Positions 9,535 to 19,425 of a stretch of 64,000 nt of DNA are shown piece by piece. The notes beneath the pieces are model-generated. The model was not told the DNA's origin, did no database searches, and saw nothing but the letters and a program-made list of their open reading frames with translations. A program made the position numbers and the translations under genes. How positions within the stretch are numbered: the first letter of the stretch is position 1; every line of letters starts with the position of its first letter. This DNA is from Klebsiella sp. BIGb0138 (GTDB lineage: Bacteria > Pseudomonadota > Gammaproteobacteria > Enterobacterales > Enterobacteriaceae), in the NCBI RefSeq assembly GCF_004342285.1, contig NZ_SMCV01000017.1, forward strand, positions 1 through 64,000, in the 5' to 3' direction.

Positions 9535-9717
9535 TTGCACTCAGTCGGATTCCCGGTCCTGCTTATAACCCTTCTGGTTATATGTTATCTGCTGTGGTTA
9601 TTCGTTAAACTACGACGGTTGTCGCGGCGTCAGAAATGGCTGCGCAACCGGCTCATTACCCGAGGTGCGGTTGGGCCGGGGCGGCGTACCCGCCGGCGGC
9701 ACCATCGGAAGGAGTGA
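9535..9717 (+). CDS. Putative small membrane protein between yihI and hemN
   Basis: This 60-codon frame begins with TTG three bases after the yihI stop and ends two bases before the hemN ATG. The GAAGGGTGG sequence at the end of yihI is about ten bases from the TTG and could act as ribosome binding site. The product would have one hydrophobic helix (about residues 5-24, GFPVLLITLLVICYLLWLFV) and a strongly basic tail rich in Arg. I do not recognise it. From memory, some gammaproteobacteria have a longer DUF2489 membrane protein gene at this locus, so it may be a shortened relative or a remnant. Tight packing supports co-translation with both neighbours, but expression is unproven. Confidence 0.5.
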   Translation: MHSVGFPVLLITLLVICYLLWLFVKLRRLSRRQKWLRNRLITRGAVGPGRRTRRRHHRKE

Positions 9718-9719
9718 GC

Positions 9720-11093
9720 ATGTCTGTGCAGTTAATCGACTGGGATCTGGCCCTGATCCAGAAATATAACTATTCCGGGCCGCGTTATACTTCGTACCCC
9801 ACCGCGCTGGAGTTTTCCCCTGAATTCGGCGCCGCTGAGTTCAATGAGGCGGTGGCCCGCTATCCGCAGCGCCCGCTATCGCTGTATGTGCATATCCCGT
9901 TTTGCCATAAGCTCTGCTATTTCTGCGGCTGCAATAAAATCGTGACCCGCCAGCAGCATAAAGCCGACCAGTATCTGGATGTGCTGGAACAGGAAATTAG
10001 CCACCGTGCGCCGCTTTTTAGCGCGCGTCAGGTCAAACAGCTGCACTGGGGCGGCGGTACGCCAACCTATTTGAACAAAGCGCAAATCAGCCGTCTGATG
10101 CATTTGCTGCGCAGCCATTTCCATTTTACCGCCGATGCCGAAATCTCGATCGAAGTCGACCCGCGTGAAATTGAGCTGGATGTGCTGGATCATTTGCGAT
10201 CCGCCGGCTTCAATCGCCTGAGTATGGGCGTGCAGGACTTCAATAAAGAGGTGCAGCGCCTGGTGAACCGTGAGCAGGATGAAGCGTTTATCTTTGCGTT
10301 GCTTAACCATGCGCGTGAGATTGGCTTTACCTCCACCAATATCGACCTGATTTACGGCCTGCCGAAACAAACGGCGGAAAGTTTTGCTTTTACGCTGCAA
10401 AAAGTGGCCGAGCTCAATCCCGATCGCCTGAGCGTATTTAACTATGCGCATTTGCCGACGCTCTTCGCTGCGCAACGTAAAATCAAAGATGTCGACCTGC
10501 CTTCGGCGCAACAGAAGCTGGATATCCTGCAAGAGACCATCGCCTCGCTCACTGACGCAGGCTACCAGTTTATTGGTATGGATCACTTTGCGCGCCCGGA
10601 TGATGAGCTGGCTATCGCTCAGCGCGAGGGCGTGCTGCATCGCAACTTCCAGGGCTACACCACCCAGGGCGATACGGACCTGCTGGGGATGGGGGTGTCG
10701 GCGATCAGCATGATTGGCGACAGCTATGCGCAGAACCAGAAAGAGCTGAAGCACTATTATCAACAGGTTGATGAAACCGGGAACGCCCTGTGGCGCGGTA
10801 TTACGCTGACCCGTGATGACTGCATTCGTCGCGATGTGATCAAAGCGCTGATTTGCCAGTTTGCGCTCGATTTCGCCGCGGTCGAAGCGCAATGGGAGGT
10901 GGATTTCCCGTCCTATTTTGCTGAAGATCTGGCGCTGCTGGCGCCGTTGGCAAAAGATGGGCTGGTGGATGTGGACGAAAAGGGAATTCAGGTGACGGCG
11001 AAAGGTCGGCTGCTGATTCGCAATATCTGCATGTGCTTTGATACCTACCTGCGCCAGAAAGCGCGGATGCAGCAGTTCTCCCGGGTCATTTAA
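9720..11093 (+). CDS. hemN: Oxygen-independent coproporphyrinogen III oxidase HemN
   Basis: HemN is a radical-SAM enzyme that converts coproporphyrinogen III to protoporphyrinogen IX without oxygen, in heme synthesis. The iron-sulfur cluster cysteines are at residues 62, 66 and 69 (CHKLCYFCGC), followed by the GGGTP motif. At 457 residues it equals the E. coli enzyme. The ATG at 9720 follows a GGAAGGAG ribosome binding site and gives the N-terminus MSVQLIDWD. Anaerobic heme supply suits the formate dehydrogenase cytochrome further along. Confidence 0.97.
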   Translation: MSVQLIDWDLALIQKYNYSGPRYTSYPTALEFSPEFGAAEFNEAVARYPQRPLSLYVHIPFCHKLCYFCGCNKIVTRQQHKADQYLDVLEQEISHRAPLFSARQVKQLHWGGGTPTYLNKAQISRLMHLLRSHFHFTADAEISIEVDPREIELDVLDHLRSAGFNRLSMGVQDFNKEVQRLVNREQDEAFIFALLNHAREIGFTSTNIDLIYGLPKQTAESFAFTLQKVAELNPDRLSVFNYAHLPTLFAAQRKIKDVDLPSAQQKLDILQETIASLTDAGYQFIGMDHFARPDDELAIAQREGVLHRNFQGYTTQGDTDLLGMGVSAISMIGDSYAQNQKELKHYYQQVDETGNALWRGITLTRDDCIRRDVIKALICQFALDFAAVEAQWEVDFPSYFAEDLALLAPLAKDGLVDVDEKGIQVTAKGRLLIRNICMCFDTYLRQKARMQQFSRVI

Positions 11094-11099
11094 GCGCTT

Positions 11100-11127
11100 C
11101 CCCGGCGGGCGTGATGCCTGCCGGGGG
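11100..11127. terminator. Hairpin between convergent hemN and glnG
   Basis: CCCGGCGGGC and GCCTGCCGGG form a near-perfect stem seven bases after the hemN stop. There is no clear T tract on either side, so it may act as a weak bidirectional terminator or a REP-like mRNA-stabilising element. Confidence 0.55.
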
Positions 11128-11136
11128 AGAGAGCCG

Positions 11137-12546
11137 TTACTCCATACCCAGTTCTTTTAGCTTGCGCGTCAGCGTATTACGCCCCCAGCCCAGCAGGCGT
11201 GCCGCCTCCTGCTTGTGCCCTTGCGTATGGCGCAGCGCGGTGGTCAGCAGCGTCCGCTCCATTTCCGGCTGAGCCTCAGAGAGCAGGTTTTGATGACCGG
11301 AACGCAGGGCGCGATCGGCCCATTGCCCTAACAAGGTTGCCCAGCTATCAGGCTGCATATGGGTGGGACTATCCGGAATCGAGGTTTCAAACAGTTCGCT
11401 GGGAAGATCCTGAGTCAGAACTTCCTGACCCGCGGCCATCACCGTCAGCCAGCGGCAGGTGTTTTCCAGCTGACGTACGTTACCGGGCCAGGCTAAACGG
11501 GTTAACGCGGTTTCGGTTTCCGGATGAAGCTGTTTGGCTTCGACTCCCAGCTCGCGGGCGGCAATCTGCAGGAAATGGCGCGCCAGGCGGGGAATATCCT
11601 CACGGCGTTCGCGCAGCGGCGGGAGATGAACGCGAATGACGTTCAGGCGATGGAACAGATCCTCGCGGAACTTGCCCTCCTGCACCCGCTGCTCAAGATT
11701 CTGGTGGGTCGCGGCAATAATCCGCACGTCCACCTTCACCGGCGCATAGCCGCCCACGCGGTAGAACTGGCCATCGGCCAGCACGCGCAGCAGGCGCGTC
11801 TGCACATCGAGCGGCATATCGCCAATTTCATCAAGAAACAGCGTCCCGCCGTCGGCCTGCTCGAAACGCCCCTGGCGCACGGTATTGGCGCCGGTAAAGG
11901 CCCCTTTCTCGTGGCCGAACAGTTCGGATTCGATCAGATCTTTTGGAATCGCCGCCATATTCAGCGCGATAAACGGCGCTTTGACCCGCGGGCTATGGCG
12001 ATGTAAAGCATGGGCGACCAGCTCTTTACCGGTACCGGACTCGCCGTTGATCAAGACGCTGATGGAGGAGCGCGACAGGCGGCCAATGATGCGAAAGACG
12101 TCCTGCATCGCTGGCGCTTCGCCAATAATGTCGGCCGTCGGGCTGGTGACCGTAATATTGCGCGGCTGCTGCTGCTCCTGATAGTGGCTGATAGCGCGAT
12201 CAACCAGAGCGACCGCTTCATCAATATCAAACGGCTTCGGCAGATAATCAAAGGCACCCTGCTGGTAGGCGCTAACCGCGGCATCCAGATCCGAGTGCGC
12301 GGTCATTATGATGACCGGAAGCATGGGGTGACGCTGTTTAATTTGTTTCAGTAGCGCCAGACCGTCCATCCCCGGCATACGGATATCAGACAACAAAACA
12401 TCCGGGGTTTTGGTGGTGAGCGCATCAAGCACTTCGCTGCCGCTTTCAAACGTTGCACAACTCAAGCCTGCCCCGGTGAGCGCGCGTTCAAGCACCCAAC
12501 GGATGGAGCTATCGTCATCAACGATCCAGGCTATCCCTCGTTGCAT
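11137..12546 (-). CDS. glnG: Nitrogen regulation response regulator NtrC (NRI)
   Basis: NtrC is the sigma-54 activator that switches on glnA and other nitrogen-scavenging genes when phosphorylated by NtrB. The 469-residue protein has a receiver domain with phosphorylated Asp54 (LLSDIRMPG), a AAA+ domain with Walker A GESGTGKE and the sigma-54 contact loop GAFTGA, and a C-terminal Fis-type helix-turn-helix (QEAARLLGWGRNTLTRKLKE). The ATG at 12546 gives the conserved MQRGIAWIVDDD start; an upstream in-frame ATG at 12603 lies inside glnL and is rejected. It is the last gene of glnA-glnL-glnG. Confidence 0.98.
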   Translation of the reverse strand: MQRGIAWIVDDDSSIRWVLERALTGAGLSCATFESGSEVLDALTTKTPDVLLSDIRMPGMDGLALLKQIKQRHPMLPVIIMTAHSDLDAAVSAYQQGAFDYLPKPFDIDEAVALVDRAISHYQEQQQPRNITVTSPTADIIGEAPAMQDVFRIIGRLSRSSISVLINGESGTGKELVAHALHRHSPRVKAPFIALNMAAIPKDLIESELFGHEKGAFTGANTVRQGRFEQADGGTLFLDEIGDMPLDVQTRLLRVLADGQFYRVGGYAPVKVDVRIIAATHQNLEQRVQEGKFREDLFHRLNVIRVHLPPLRERREDIPRLARHFLQIAARELGVEAKQLHPETETALTRLAWPGNVRQLENTCRWLTVMAAGQEVLTQDLPSELFETSIPDSPTHMQPDSWATLLGQWADRALRSGHQNLLSEAQPEMERTLLTTALRHTQGHKQEAARLLGWGRNTLTRKLKELGME

Positions 12547-12554
12547 AAACACCT

Positions 12555-13604
12555 CTACTTCCGAATAGGCAGGTATACCGAGAATTCGGTATGCCCTGGC
12601 CAACTGGTAAATTCAATTTTGCCGGAGTGCTGATCGATAAGACTGCGGGCAATGGAGAGCCCCAGACCGGTACCGCCTTCGCGACCGCTTACCATGGGAT
12701 AGAACAGCGTATCCTGTAACTGGGACGGAATGCCCGGACCGTTATCTTCGACATCAATACGCGCGGTCAGACGGTAGCGGACGCCGTGCAGCGTCAACTG
12801 GAAGGCGGTACGGGTGCGCAGGATAATCTCACCGCCTTCTGGCCCCAGCGCCTGCAGCGCATTGCGTACGATATTCAGCAAAACCTGTTCGATTTGGTCA
12901 GGGTCGTGCGGAAGCTCCGGCAGGCTAGGGTCATAATCACGGATAAGTTTGACGTTATCCGGCAGCTCCATGGAGACCAGCTTCACAACCCGTTCTGCGA
13001 CCTTATGAATGCTTTCAGTGACGTGCATGCCGGGATGCTGTGGCCCCAGCAGGCGGTCGACCAGATTTCTCAAGCGATCGGCCTGTTCGATAATCACGTT
13101 GGTGTATTCCATGAGCGCCGGGTCAGGCAAGGCTTTACTCAACAATTGCGCGGCGCCCCGCAGTCCACCTAACGGATTTTTAATCTCATGAGCCAGCCCG
13201 CGGACTAAGTCCCGCGCGGCGATTTGCTGCGCGTGCTGCAGCTGCTCCTGGCTCAATCGGCGCTGATTATCCATGGGGGCCATCTCCAGCAGGATATAGC
13301 CTTCCGGCAGGCGCTGTGCCGTCAGAGACAGGATATGCGAGCGGCCGTCGATCACCAGCGTCACTTCGTTATCGGTAAAGCCCTGGCCCGCCAGCAGGCT
13401 TTCCTGCATCAGGCCGATATTCAGGGAAAAATAACTCAACAGCTCAGGGAGCGGCGTACCGAAGAGTTTACGTGAACTTTGCGCCAGCAGCTGCTGTGCG
13501 GCCGGGTTCGCGTAATGCACCGCCAGCTCGTCATCGACCAATAAGATACTGTTGATTAAAGAGTTAAGGATCTGCCCAGCATCGGGCTGAGTGCCTGTTG
13601 CCAT
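12555..13604 (-). CDS. glnL: Nitrogen sensor histidine kinase/phosphatase NtrB (NRII)
   Basis: NtrB phosphorylates NtrC under nitrogen limitation and dephosphorylates it when bound to PII. The 349-residue cytoplasmic protein has an N-terminal PAS domain, the phospho-acceptor His139 in [12 protein letters not shown], and the ATP-binding N, G1 and G2 boxes ([26 protein letters not shown]). It lies eight bases upstream of glnG and is preceded by its own NtrC-repressed promoter and the glnA terminator. Confidence 0.97.
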   Translation of the reverse strand: MATGTQPDAGQILNSLINSILLVDDELAVHYANPAAQQLLAQSSRKLFGTPLPELLSYFSLNIGLMQESLLAGQGFTDNEVTLVIDGRSHILSLTAQRLPEGYILLEMAPMDNQRRLSQEQLQHAQQIAARDLVRGLAHEIKNPLGGLRGAAQLLSKALPDPALMEYTNVIIEQADRLRNLVDRLLGPQHPGMHVTESIHKVAERVVKLVSMELPDNVKLIRDYDPSLPELPHDPDQIEQVLLNIVRNALQALGPEGGEIILRTRTAFQLTLHGVRYRLTARIDVEDNGPGIPSQLQDTLFYPMVSGREGGTGLGLSIARSLIDQHSGKIEFTSWPGHTEFSVYLPIRK

Positions 13605-13625
13605 CTGACAGTCTCCTGAAAAGAG

Positions 13626-13642
13626 TGCACCAATTTAGTGCA
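13626..13642 (-). promoter_or_regulatory. NtrC operator at the glnL promoter
   Basis: TGCAC-CAATTTA-GTGCA is a 17-bp inverted repeat fitting the NtrC site TGCACY-N5-GGTGCA. In E. coli NtrC bound here represses the weak glnL promoter, keeping NtrB and NtrC low except when glnA readthrough occurs. Confidence 0.82.
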
Positions 13643-13691
13643 GTATAGCTTTTTATGAATAAAAAGCGCATGAGATCAGCATGTTGGTGGA

Positions 13692-13717
13692 GAAAAAAGC
13701 CCATCCTGAGATGGGCT
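13692..13717 (-). terminator. Intercistronic terminator after glnA
   Basis: On the minus strand AGCCCATC-tca-GGATGGGCT is followed by six T residues. It lies about 75 bases past the glnA stop and limits transcription from glnA into glnLG, as in E. coli. Confidence 0.87.
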
Positions 13718-13791
13718 GAAAGTTTCCACGGCAACAAAATATCCCGGATACCCCACGCCACAACACGGAATACCCTGGATTTACAGCAAAA

Positions 13792-15201
13792 TTAGACGCT
13801 GTAGTACAGCTCGAACTCAACCGGGTGCGGAGTCATACGGATACGGTCATTTTCTTCCATACGCAGAGCAATGTAAGCATCGATAGCGTCGTTAGTGAAC
13901 ACGCCGCCAGCCGTCAGGAACTCACGGTCCGCGTCCAGCGCGTTCAGTGCTTCTTCCAGAGAACCAGCAACCTGTGGGATCTCTTTCGCTTCTTCCGGCG
14001 GCAGATCGTACAGGTTTTTGTCCATCGCTTCGCCCGGATGGATTTTGTTCTTGATACCGTCAAGGCCTGCCATCAGCAGTGCTGCGAAGCACAGGTACGG
14101 GTTAGCCGCCGGGTCCGGGAAGCGCACTTCAATACGGCGTGCTTTCGGAGAGGTGACGACCGGGATACGGATAGAGGCAGAGCGGTTACGGGCAGAGTAA
14201 GCCAGCATAACCGGCGCTTCATAACCCGGGACCAGACGCTTGTAGGAGTTAGTGGTCGGGTTCGCCAGGGCATTGATCGCTTTAGCGTGTTTGATAACGC
14301 CGCCGATGTAGTACAGCGCTTGCTCAGACAGGCCGGCATATTTGTCGCCAGAGAACAGGTTAACGCCGTTCTTGGACAGAGACATGTGGCAGTGCATACC
14401 GGAACCGTTATCGCCAAACATCGGTTTTGGCATGAAGGTCGCGGTTTTACCGAAGCGGTGAGCGACGTTATGAACCACATATTTGTAGATCTGAATTTCG
14501 TCCGCTTTTTTGGTCATGGTGTTAAAGCGGGTCGCGATTTCGTTCTGACCAGCGGTGGCCACTTCGTGGTGGTGAGCTTCAACAACCAGGCCCATCTCTT
14601 CCAGGATCATACACATGGTGGAACGGATGTCCTGAGAGGAGTCTACCGGCGGAACCGGGAAGTAACCGCCTTTCACGCCAGGACGGTGACCTTTGTTACC
14701 ACCTTCATATTTGGTGGCGGAGTTCCATGCGCCTTCGATATCATCGATAGCGACGTGGGAGCCAGAGATAGAGGCGCCAAAGCGGACGTCATCGAACAGG
14801 AAGAATTCTGGTTCTGGCCCGAACAGGACGGTGTCTGCCAGACCGGTAGAGCGCAGGTATTCTTCAGCGCGTTTCGCGATGGAGCGCGGATCGCGGTCAT
14901 AGCCCTGCAGGGTGCCTGGTTCCAGGATATCGCAGCGGATGATCAGCGTCGGTTCTTCATAGAACGGGTCGATCAGCGCGGTGGTCGCATCCGGCATCAG
15001 AACCATGTCTGATTCGTTAATACCTTTCCAGCCGCCAATCGAGGAGCCATCAAACATTTTGCCTTCTTCGAAGAATTCGGCATTTACCTGATGAGAAGGA
15101 ATCGTGACGTGCTGTTCTTTACCTTTGGTATCGGTGAAGCGCAGATCGACAAACTTCACTTCGTGCTCGTTCAGCATCGTCAAAACGTGTTCAGCGGACA
15201 T
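13792..15201 (-). CDS. glnA: Glutamine synthetase, type I
   Basis: GlnA makes glutamine from glutamate, ammonia and ATP as a cytoplasmic dodecamer. The 469-residue protein carries the family signatures FDGSSIGGW, the ATP-binding region [14 protein letters not shown] and the adenylylation loop [11 protein letters not shown], whose Tyr (about 398) is modified by GlnE when nitrogen is ample. It leads the glnA-glnL-glnG operon. Transcription is driven by a sigma-54 promoter with distal NtrC sites in the typA intergenic region. Confidence 0.98.
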   Translation of the reverse strand: MSAEHVLTMLNEHEVKFVDLRFTDTKGKEQHVTIPSHQVNAEFFEEGKMFDGSSIGGWKGINESDMVLMPDATTALIDPFYEEPTLIIRCDILEPGTLQGYDRDPRSIAKRAEEYLRSTGLADTVLFGPEPEFFLFDDVRFGASISGSHVAIDDIEGAWNSATKYEGGNKGHRPGVKGGYFPVPPVDSSQDIRSTMCMILEEMGLVVEAHHHEVATAGQNEIATRFNTMTKKADEIQIYKYVVHNVAHRFGKTATFMPKPMFGDNGSGMHCHMSLSKNGVNLFSGDKYAGLSEQALYYIGGVIKHAKAINALANPTTNSYKRLVPGYEAPVMLAYSARNRSASIRIPVVTSPKARRIEVRFPDPAANPYLCFAALLMAGLDGIKNKIHPGEAMDKNLYDLPPEEAKEIPQVAGSLEEALNALDADREFLTAGGVFTNDAIDAYIALRMEENDRIRMTPHPVEFELYYSV

Positions 15202-15290
15202 ACTTAAACTCTCCCGGATTGGTCATTGTCGTCGTGGTAACGAAAACTTTTTTACTACTTAATGTGGCGTTGTTGCCTTAAAATATATAA

Positions 15291-15307
15291 AGCGAAATCT
15301 GTGCCAA
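15291..15307 (-). promoter_or_regulatory. Sigma-54 promoter of glnA (glnAp2)
   Basis: On the minus strand the sequence is TTGGCACAGATTTCGCT, with the invariant GG and GC dinucleotides ten bases apart as in the -24/-12 class. It matches the known glnAp2 sequence of E. coli and sits about 90 bases before the glnA start. Confidence 0.92.
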
Positions 15308-15337
15308 CTTTTAAATTAGCGGTAAAACGCTGTATCA

Positions 15338-15428
15338 TGCGCACCATAGTGCAAAAGAACTGCACCACGATGGAAATAATGCACCAAAATAGTGCCTCAG
15401 TGTGAACATTGAGCACTATTTTGGTGCA
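15338..15428. promoter_or_regulatory. Array of NtrC sites in the glnA-typA region
   Basis: Dyad sites are visible at 15341-15354 (GCACCATAGTGCAA), 15381-15395 (GCACCAAAATAGTGC) and 15412-15427 (GCACTATTTTGGTGCA). A half-site TGCACCACGATGG lies at 15361-15373. This is the enhancer of glnAp2; the strongest dyads also overlap the place of the upstream sigma-70 promoter glnAp1, which NtrC represses in E. coli. Confidence 0.82.
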
Positions 15429-15579
15429 GTTTTTGTTGCAGTGCCCTTTTATCGCTCCGTGAAAGCGATCACAAAGAAACTCTGCAATACTTGTTTGCGG
15501 AGGATGTTTGTGATCCTGTTCAGTCCTTCGCTTATTACGTGTACAATAACGCGCTATTTCTAATGCCTGAGGCAAAGTT

Positions 15580-17403
15580 GTGATCGAAAATCTGCGTAAC
15601 ATCGCCATCATCGCGCACGTTGACCATGGTAAAACTACCCTGGTTGACAAGCTGCTCCAGCAATCCGGTACGTTCGATGCACGTGCCGAAACACAAGAGC
15701 GTGTGATGGACTCCAACGATTTGGAGAAAGAGCGTGGGATTACCATCCTCGCGAAAAACACCGCAATCAAATGGAATGATTACCGTATCAACATCGTTGA
15801 TACTCCCGGGCACGCCGACTTCGGAGGTGAAGTTGAGCGTGTTATGTCCATGGTTGATTCTGTGCTGCTGGTGGTTGATGCCTTTGACGGTCCGATGCCG
15901 CAAACGCGCTTCGTCACCAAGAAAGCCTTTGCCCACGGCCTGAAGCCGATCGTGGTCATCAACAAGGTTGACCGTCCGGGCGCGCGCCCTGACTGGGTTG
16001 TCGATCAGGTCTTCGACCTGTTCGTTAACCTCGACGCTACTGATGAGCAGCTGGACTTCCCGATCGTTTATGCGTCTGCGCTGAACGGTATCGCGGGTCT
16101 GGACCACGAAGATATGGCGGAAGACATGACTCCGCTGTATCAGGCGATCGTTGACCACGTTCCGGCACCGAACGTCGATCTGGATGGCACTCTGCAGATG
16201 CAGATCTCCCAGCTGGACTACAACAACTATGTTGGTGTTATCGGTATCGGCCGCATTAAACGCGGTAAAGTGAAGCCGAACCAGCAGGTCACCATCATCG
16301 ACAGCGAAGGCAAAACCCGTAACGGTAAAGTCGGTAAAGTGCTGACCCACCTGGGTCTGGAACGTATCGACAGCGACATCGCCGAAGCGGGCGATATCAT
16401 TGCGATCACCGGCCTGGGCGAGCTGAACATCTCCGACACCATCTGCGACCCGCAGAATGTTGAAGCGCTGCCGGCACTGTCCGTTGATGAGCCGACCGTG
16501 ACCATGTTCTTCAACGTCAACACCTCTCCGTTCTGCGGTAAAGAAGGGAAGTATGTGACCTCTCGTCAGATTCTCGACCGTCTGAACAAAGAGCTGGTCC
16601 ACAACGTGGCGCTGCGTGTTGAAGAAACTCCGGATGCGGACGCATTCCGCGTTTCCGGTCGTGGTGAGCTGCACCTGTCTGTTCTGATCGAAAACATGCG
16701 TCGTGAAGGTTTCGAAATGGCGGTTTCCCGTCCGAAAGTTATCTTCCGCGAAATCGACGGCCGCAAACAAGAGCCGTTCGAGAACGTAACGCTGGACGTT
16801 GAAGAGCAGCATCAGGGTTCTGTCATGCAGGCCCTGGGTGAGCGTAAAGGCGACCTGAAAAACATGAATCCAGACGGCAAAGGCCGCGTACGTCTCGACT
16901 ACGTGATCCCAAGCCGTGGTCTGATCGGCTTCCGTTCTGAATTCATGACCATGACTTCCGGTACCGGTCTGCTGTATTCCACCTTCAGCCATTACGACGA
17001 TGTTCGTCCGGGTGACGTTGGTCAGCGTAACAACGGCGTACTGATCTCCAACGGTCAGGGCAAAGCGGTGGCCTTCGCCCTGTTCAGCCTGCAGGACCGC
17101 GGTAAGCTGTTCCTGGGACACGGTGCAGAAGTTTACGAAGGCCAGATCATCGGTATTCACAGTCGTTCTAACGACCTGACTGTCAACTGCCTGACCGGTA
17201 AGAAACTGACCAACATGCGTGCGTCCGGTACTGACGAAGCAACGGTTCTGGTTCCGCCGATCAAGATGACCCTGGAGCAAGCTCTGGAGTTCATCGATGA
17301 CGACGAACTGGTAGAAGTGACCCCGCTTTCTATCCGTATCCGTAAACGTCACCTGACCGAGAACGATCGTAAACGCGCGATGCGCGGCGCGAAAGAAGAC
17401 TAA
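15580..17403 (+). CDS. typA: Ribosome-associated GTPase TypA/BipA
   Basis: TypA is a translational GTPase of the EF-G/LepA group that binds the 70S ribosome and helps 50S assembly and growth at low temperature. The 607-residue protein has G1 [10 protein letters not shown]3 [11 protein letters not shown] and G4 [10 protein letters not shown] motifs, then EF-G-like domains and the family-specific C-terminal domain. The start is GTG, giving the N-terminus [11 protein letters not shown] known in E. coli. It diverges from glnA. In E. coli the sulfoquinovose genes follow typA; here yihX does. Confidence 0.98.
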   Translation: MIENLRNIAIIAHVDHGKTTLVDKLLQQSGTFDARAETQERVMDSNDLEKERGITILAKNTAIKWNDYRINIVDTPGHADFGGEVERVMSMVDSVLLVVDAFDGPMPQTRFVTKKAFAHGLKPIVVINKVDRPGARPDWVVDQVFDLFVNLDATDEQLDFPIVYASALNGIAGLDHEDMAEDMTPLYQAIVDHVPAPNVDLDGTLQMQISQLDYNNYVGVIGIGRIKRGKVKPNQQVTIIDSEGKTRNGKVGKVLTHLGLERIDSDIAEAGDIIAITGLGELNISDTICDPQNVEALPALSVDEPTVTMFFNVNTSPFCGKEGKYVTSRQILDRLNKELVHNVALRVEETPDADAFRVSGRGELHLSVLIENMRREGFEMAVSRPKVIFREIDGRKQEPFENVTLDVEEQHQGSVMQALGERKGDLKNMNPDGKGRVRLDYVIPSRGLIGFRSEFMTMTSGTGLLYSTFSHYDDVRPGDVGQRNNGVLISNGQGKAVAFALFSLQDRGKLFLGHGAEVYEGQIIGIHSRSNDLTVNCLTGKKLTNMRASGTDEATVLVPPIKMTLEQALEFIDDDELVEVTPLSIRIRKRHLTENDRKRAMRGAKED

Positions 17404-17426
17404 TTCTCGCTGCTTGTTGATGCCTG

Positions 17427-17458
17427 AACCCCGCCTCGATGGCGGGGTTTCTTTTTTT
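17427..17458 (+). terminator. typA terminator
   Basis: The stem AACCCCGCC-tcgat-GGCGGGGTT is followed by a T tract, about 25 bases after the typA stop. Confidence 0.92.
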
Positions 17459-17537
17459 GGCGCAAAGCGCTCACCTCATAGTCAAACCCCTCCTTTCCCG
17501 CTACAGTTAATCTTCCACGGTGCGCAAGGAGACACAA

Positions 17538-18128
17538 ATGCTCTATATCTTTGATTTAGGTAATGTGATTGTCGACATCGACTTCAACCGGGTGCTGGGG
17601 ACATGGAGCGATTTCAGCCGCATCCCGCTCGCAACGCTGAAGCAGGATTTCACGATGGGCGAAGCGTTCCATCAGCACGAACGCGGTGAAATCAGCGATG
17701 AGGCCTTTGCCGAAGCGATGTGCCATGAAATGAATATGCCGCTGAGCTATGAGCAGTTTTCCCACGGCTGGCAGGCTGTTTTTGTTGCGCTGCGCCCGGA
17801 AGTCATCACCATCATGCAGACATTGCGCGAGCAGGGGCATCGCGTCGTGGTCCTGTCGAATACGAACCGTCTGCATACCACTTTCTGGCCGGATGAATAC
17901 CCGCAGGTACGTGCCGCTGCCGATCGAATCTATCTTTCCCAGGAGATGGGAATGCGTAAACCCGAGCTGCGGATCTATCAAAGCGTCCTGCAGTCGGAAG
18001 GTTTTTCGCCGGCGGACACGGTCTTTTTTGACGATAACGCCGATAATATCGCGGGTGCTAACCAGCTGGGGATTACCAGTATTCTGGTGACCGGGAAGGA
18101 GACCATCCCTGACTACTTTGCGAAATAA
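17538..18128 (+). CDS. yihX: Alpha-D-glucose-1-phosphate phosphatase YihX (HAD family)
   Basis: E. coli YihX dephosphorylates alpha-D-glucose-1-phosphate. This 196-residue HAD-superfamily protein has motif I FDLGNV (Asp6), motif II VVLSNTN, motif III Lys in GMRKPE and motif [20 protein letters not shown] ribosome binding site lies seven bases before the ATG at 17538, which gives the E. coli N-terminus; an earlier in-frame start would overlap that site. Two bases separate it from yihY, so yihX-yihY-dtd-fabY look like one operon. Confidence 0.95.
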   Translation: MLYIFDLGNVIVDIDFNRVLGTWSDFSRIPLATLKQDFTMGEAFHQHERGEISDEAFAEAMCHEMNMPLSYEQFSHGWQAVFVALRPEVITIMQTLREQGHRVVVLSNTNRLHTTFWPDEYPQVRAAADRIYLSQEMGMRKPELRIYQSVLQSEGFSPADTVFFDDNADNIAGANQLGITSILVTGKETIPDYFAK

Positions 18129-18130
18129 CT

Positions 18131-18991
18131 ATGCTAAAAACCGTTCATCAAAAAGCAAAGCACTGGATCAGGCCCCTCCTGGCCTGGCTAAAACTGCTCT
18201 GGCGGCGTATTGATGAAGACAATATGACGACGCTGGCGGGAAACCTCGCCTACGTGTCGTTACTCTCCCTGGTGCCGCTGATCGCCGTGATTTTTGCGCT
18301 TTTCTCGGCATTTCCGATGTTTTCCGAGGTTAGTGCCCAGATTCGCCACTTCATCTTTGCTAATTTCATCCCGGCGACGGGGGATGTCATTCAGGGCTAC
18401 ATCGAACAGTTTGTCGCTAACTCCAGCCGGATGACGGCGGTGGGCGCCTTTGGGTTGATTGTGACCTCGCTGCTGCTGATGTATTCGATCGATAGCGCGC
18501 TGAATACCATCTGGCGCAGCGCGCGAACCCGGCCGAAAATTTACTCTTTTGCCGTGTACTGGATGATTCTGACGCTGGGGCCGCTGCTGGCGGGGGCAAG
18601 CCTGGCCATCAGCTCCTATCTGCTGTCACTACGCTGGGCCAGCGATCTGAACAGCGTGATTGATGACGTGCTGCGTATTTTCCCGCTGATTTTATCGTGG
18701 GCGGCGTTCTGGCTGCTGTACAGCATTGTGCCGACGACGCAGGTGGCAAATCGTGATGCGCTGGTGGGATCGCTGGTGGCGGCGCTGCTCTTTGAGGCGG
18801 GTAAAAAAGCGTTTGCCTTATATATCACCGCTTTCCCGTCGTATCAGCTGATTTACGGCGTGATAGCCGTGGTGCCTATTTTGTTTGTCTGGGTGTACTG
18901 GACGTGGTGTATCGTCTTGCTTGGGGCAGAAATTACTGTCACTCTCGAGGAATACCGCAAACTTAAAAAAGAAGAAACACAACAACTATGA
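18131..18991 (+). CDS. yihY: YihY/BrkB-family inner membrane protein
   Basis: This 286-residue polytopic protein (UPF0761) has about six membrane segments, beginning near residues 40-65 ([18 protein letters not shown]) and ending in [22 protein letters not shown]. It was once called ribonuclease BN in error; its function is unknown. The [14 protein letters not shown] signature of the family is present. It overlaps the dtd start by four bases. Confidence 0.93.
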   Translation: MLKTVHQKAKHWIRPLLAWLKLLWRRIDEDNMTTLAGNLAYVSLLSLVPLIAVIFALFSAFPMFSEVSAQIRHFIFANFIPATGDVIQGYIEQFVANSSRMTAVGAFGLIVTSLLLMYSIDSALNTIWRSARTRPKIYSFAVYWMILTLGPLLAGASLAISSYLLSLRWASDLNSVIDDVLRIFPLILSWAAFWLLYSIVPTTQVANRDALVGSLVAALLFEAGKKAFALYITAFPSYQLIYGVIAVVPILFVWVYWTWCIVLLGAEITVTLEEYRKLKKEETQQL

Positions 18992-19425
18992 TTGCATTAA
19001 TTCAACGCGTATCCCGTGCAAGCGTTACCGTGGAGGACGAAGTGACGGGTGAAATCGGCCCGGGGCTTCTGGTGTTACTGGGCGTTGAGAAAGACGATGA
19101 TGAGCAAAAAGCGAATCGCCTGTGCGAGCGCGTGCTTGGCTATCGTATTTTCAGCGATACGGAAGGCAAAATGAACCTGAATGTTCAGCAGGCCGGCGGC
19201 AGCGTACTGGTGGTTTCACAGTTCACGCTGGCGGCGGATACTGAACGTGGCATGCGTCCGGGCTTTTCCAAAGGCGCAGCCCCTGACAAAGCGGAAGCGC
19301 TGTATGAATATTTCGTTACGCGCTGCCGCCAGCAGGAGATGAATACACAGACCGGGAGATTCGCTGCGGATATGCAGGTCTCGCTGGTTAATGATGGTCC
19401 TGTGACCTTTTGGTTGCAGGTATGA
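18988..19425 (+). CDS. dtd: D-aminoacyl-tRNA deacylase
   Basis: Dtd hydrolyses D-amino acids (and glycine) from mischarged tRNAs, a cytoplasmic proofreading step. The 145-residue protein has the two active-site motifs SQFTLAA and NDGPVTF (the Gly-cis-Pro loop). The ATG overlaps the yihY stop as ATGA-type coupling, and its own stop overlaps the fabY start. Confidence 0.97.
   Translation: MIALIQRVSRASVTVEDEVTGEIGPGLLVLLGVEKDDDEQKANRLCERVLGYRIFSDTEGKMNLNVQQAGGSVLVVSQFTLAADTERGMRPGFSKGAAPDKAEALYEYFVTRCRQQEMNTQTGRFAADMQVSLVNDGPVTFWLQV

Noticed and set aside
13825-15012. A 395-codon plus-strand frame across glnA
   Set aside because: Same reasoning: it mirrors the highly expressed glnA gene and has no start signal or recognisable domain.
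15535-17352. A 605-codon minus-strand frame across typA
   Set aside because: Long antisense frames are common opposite strongly codon-biased genes. The product is His/Gln/Thr-rich and looks like a codon-bias mirror of TypA, not a protein.
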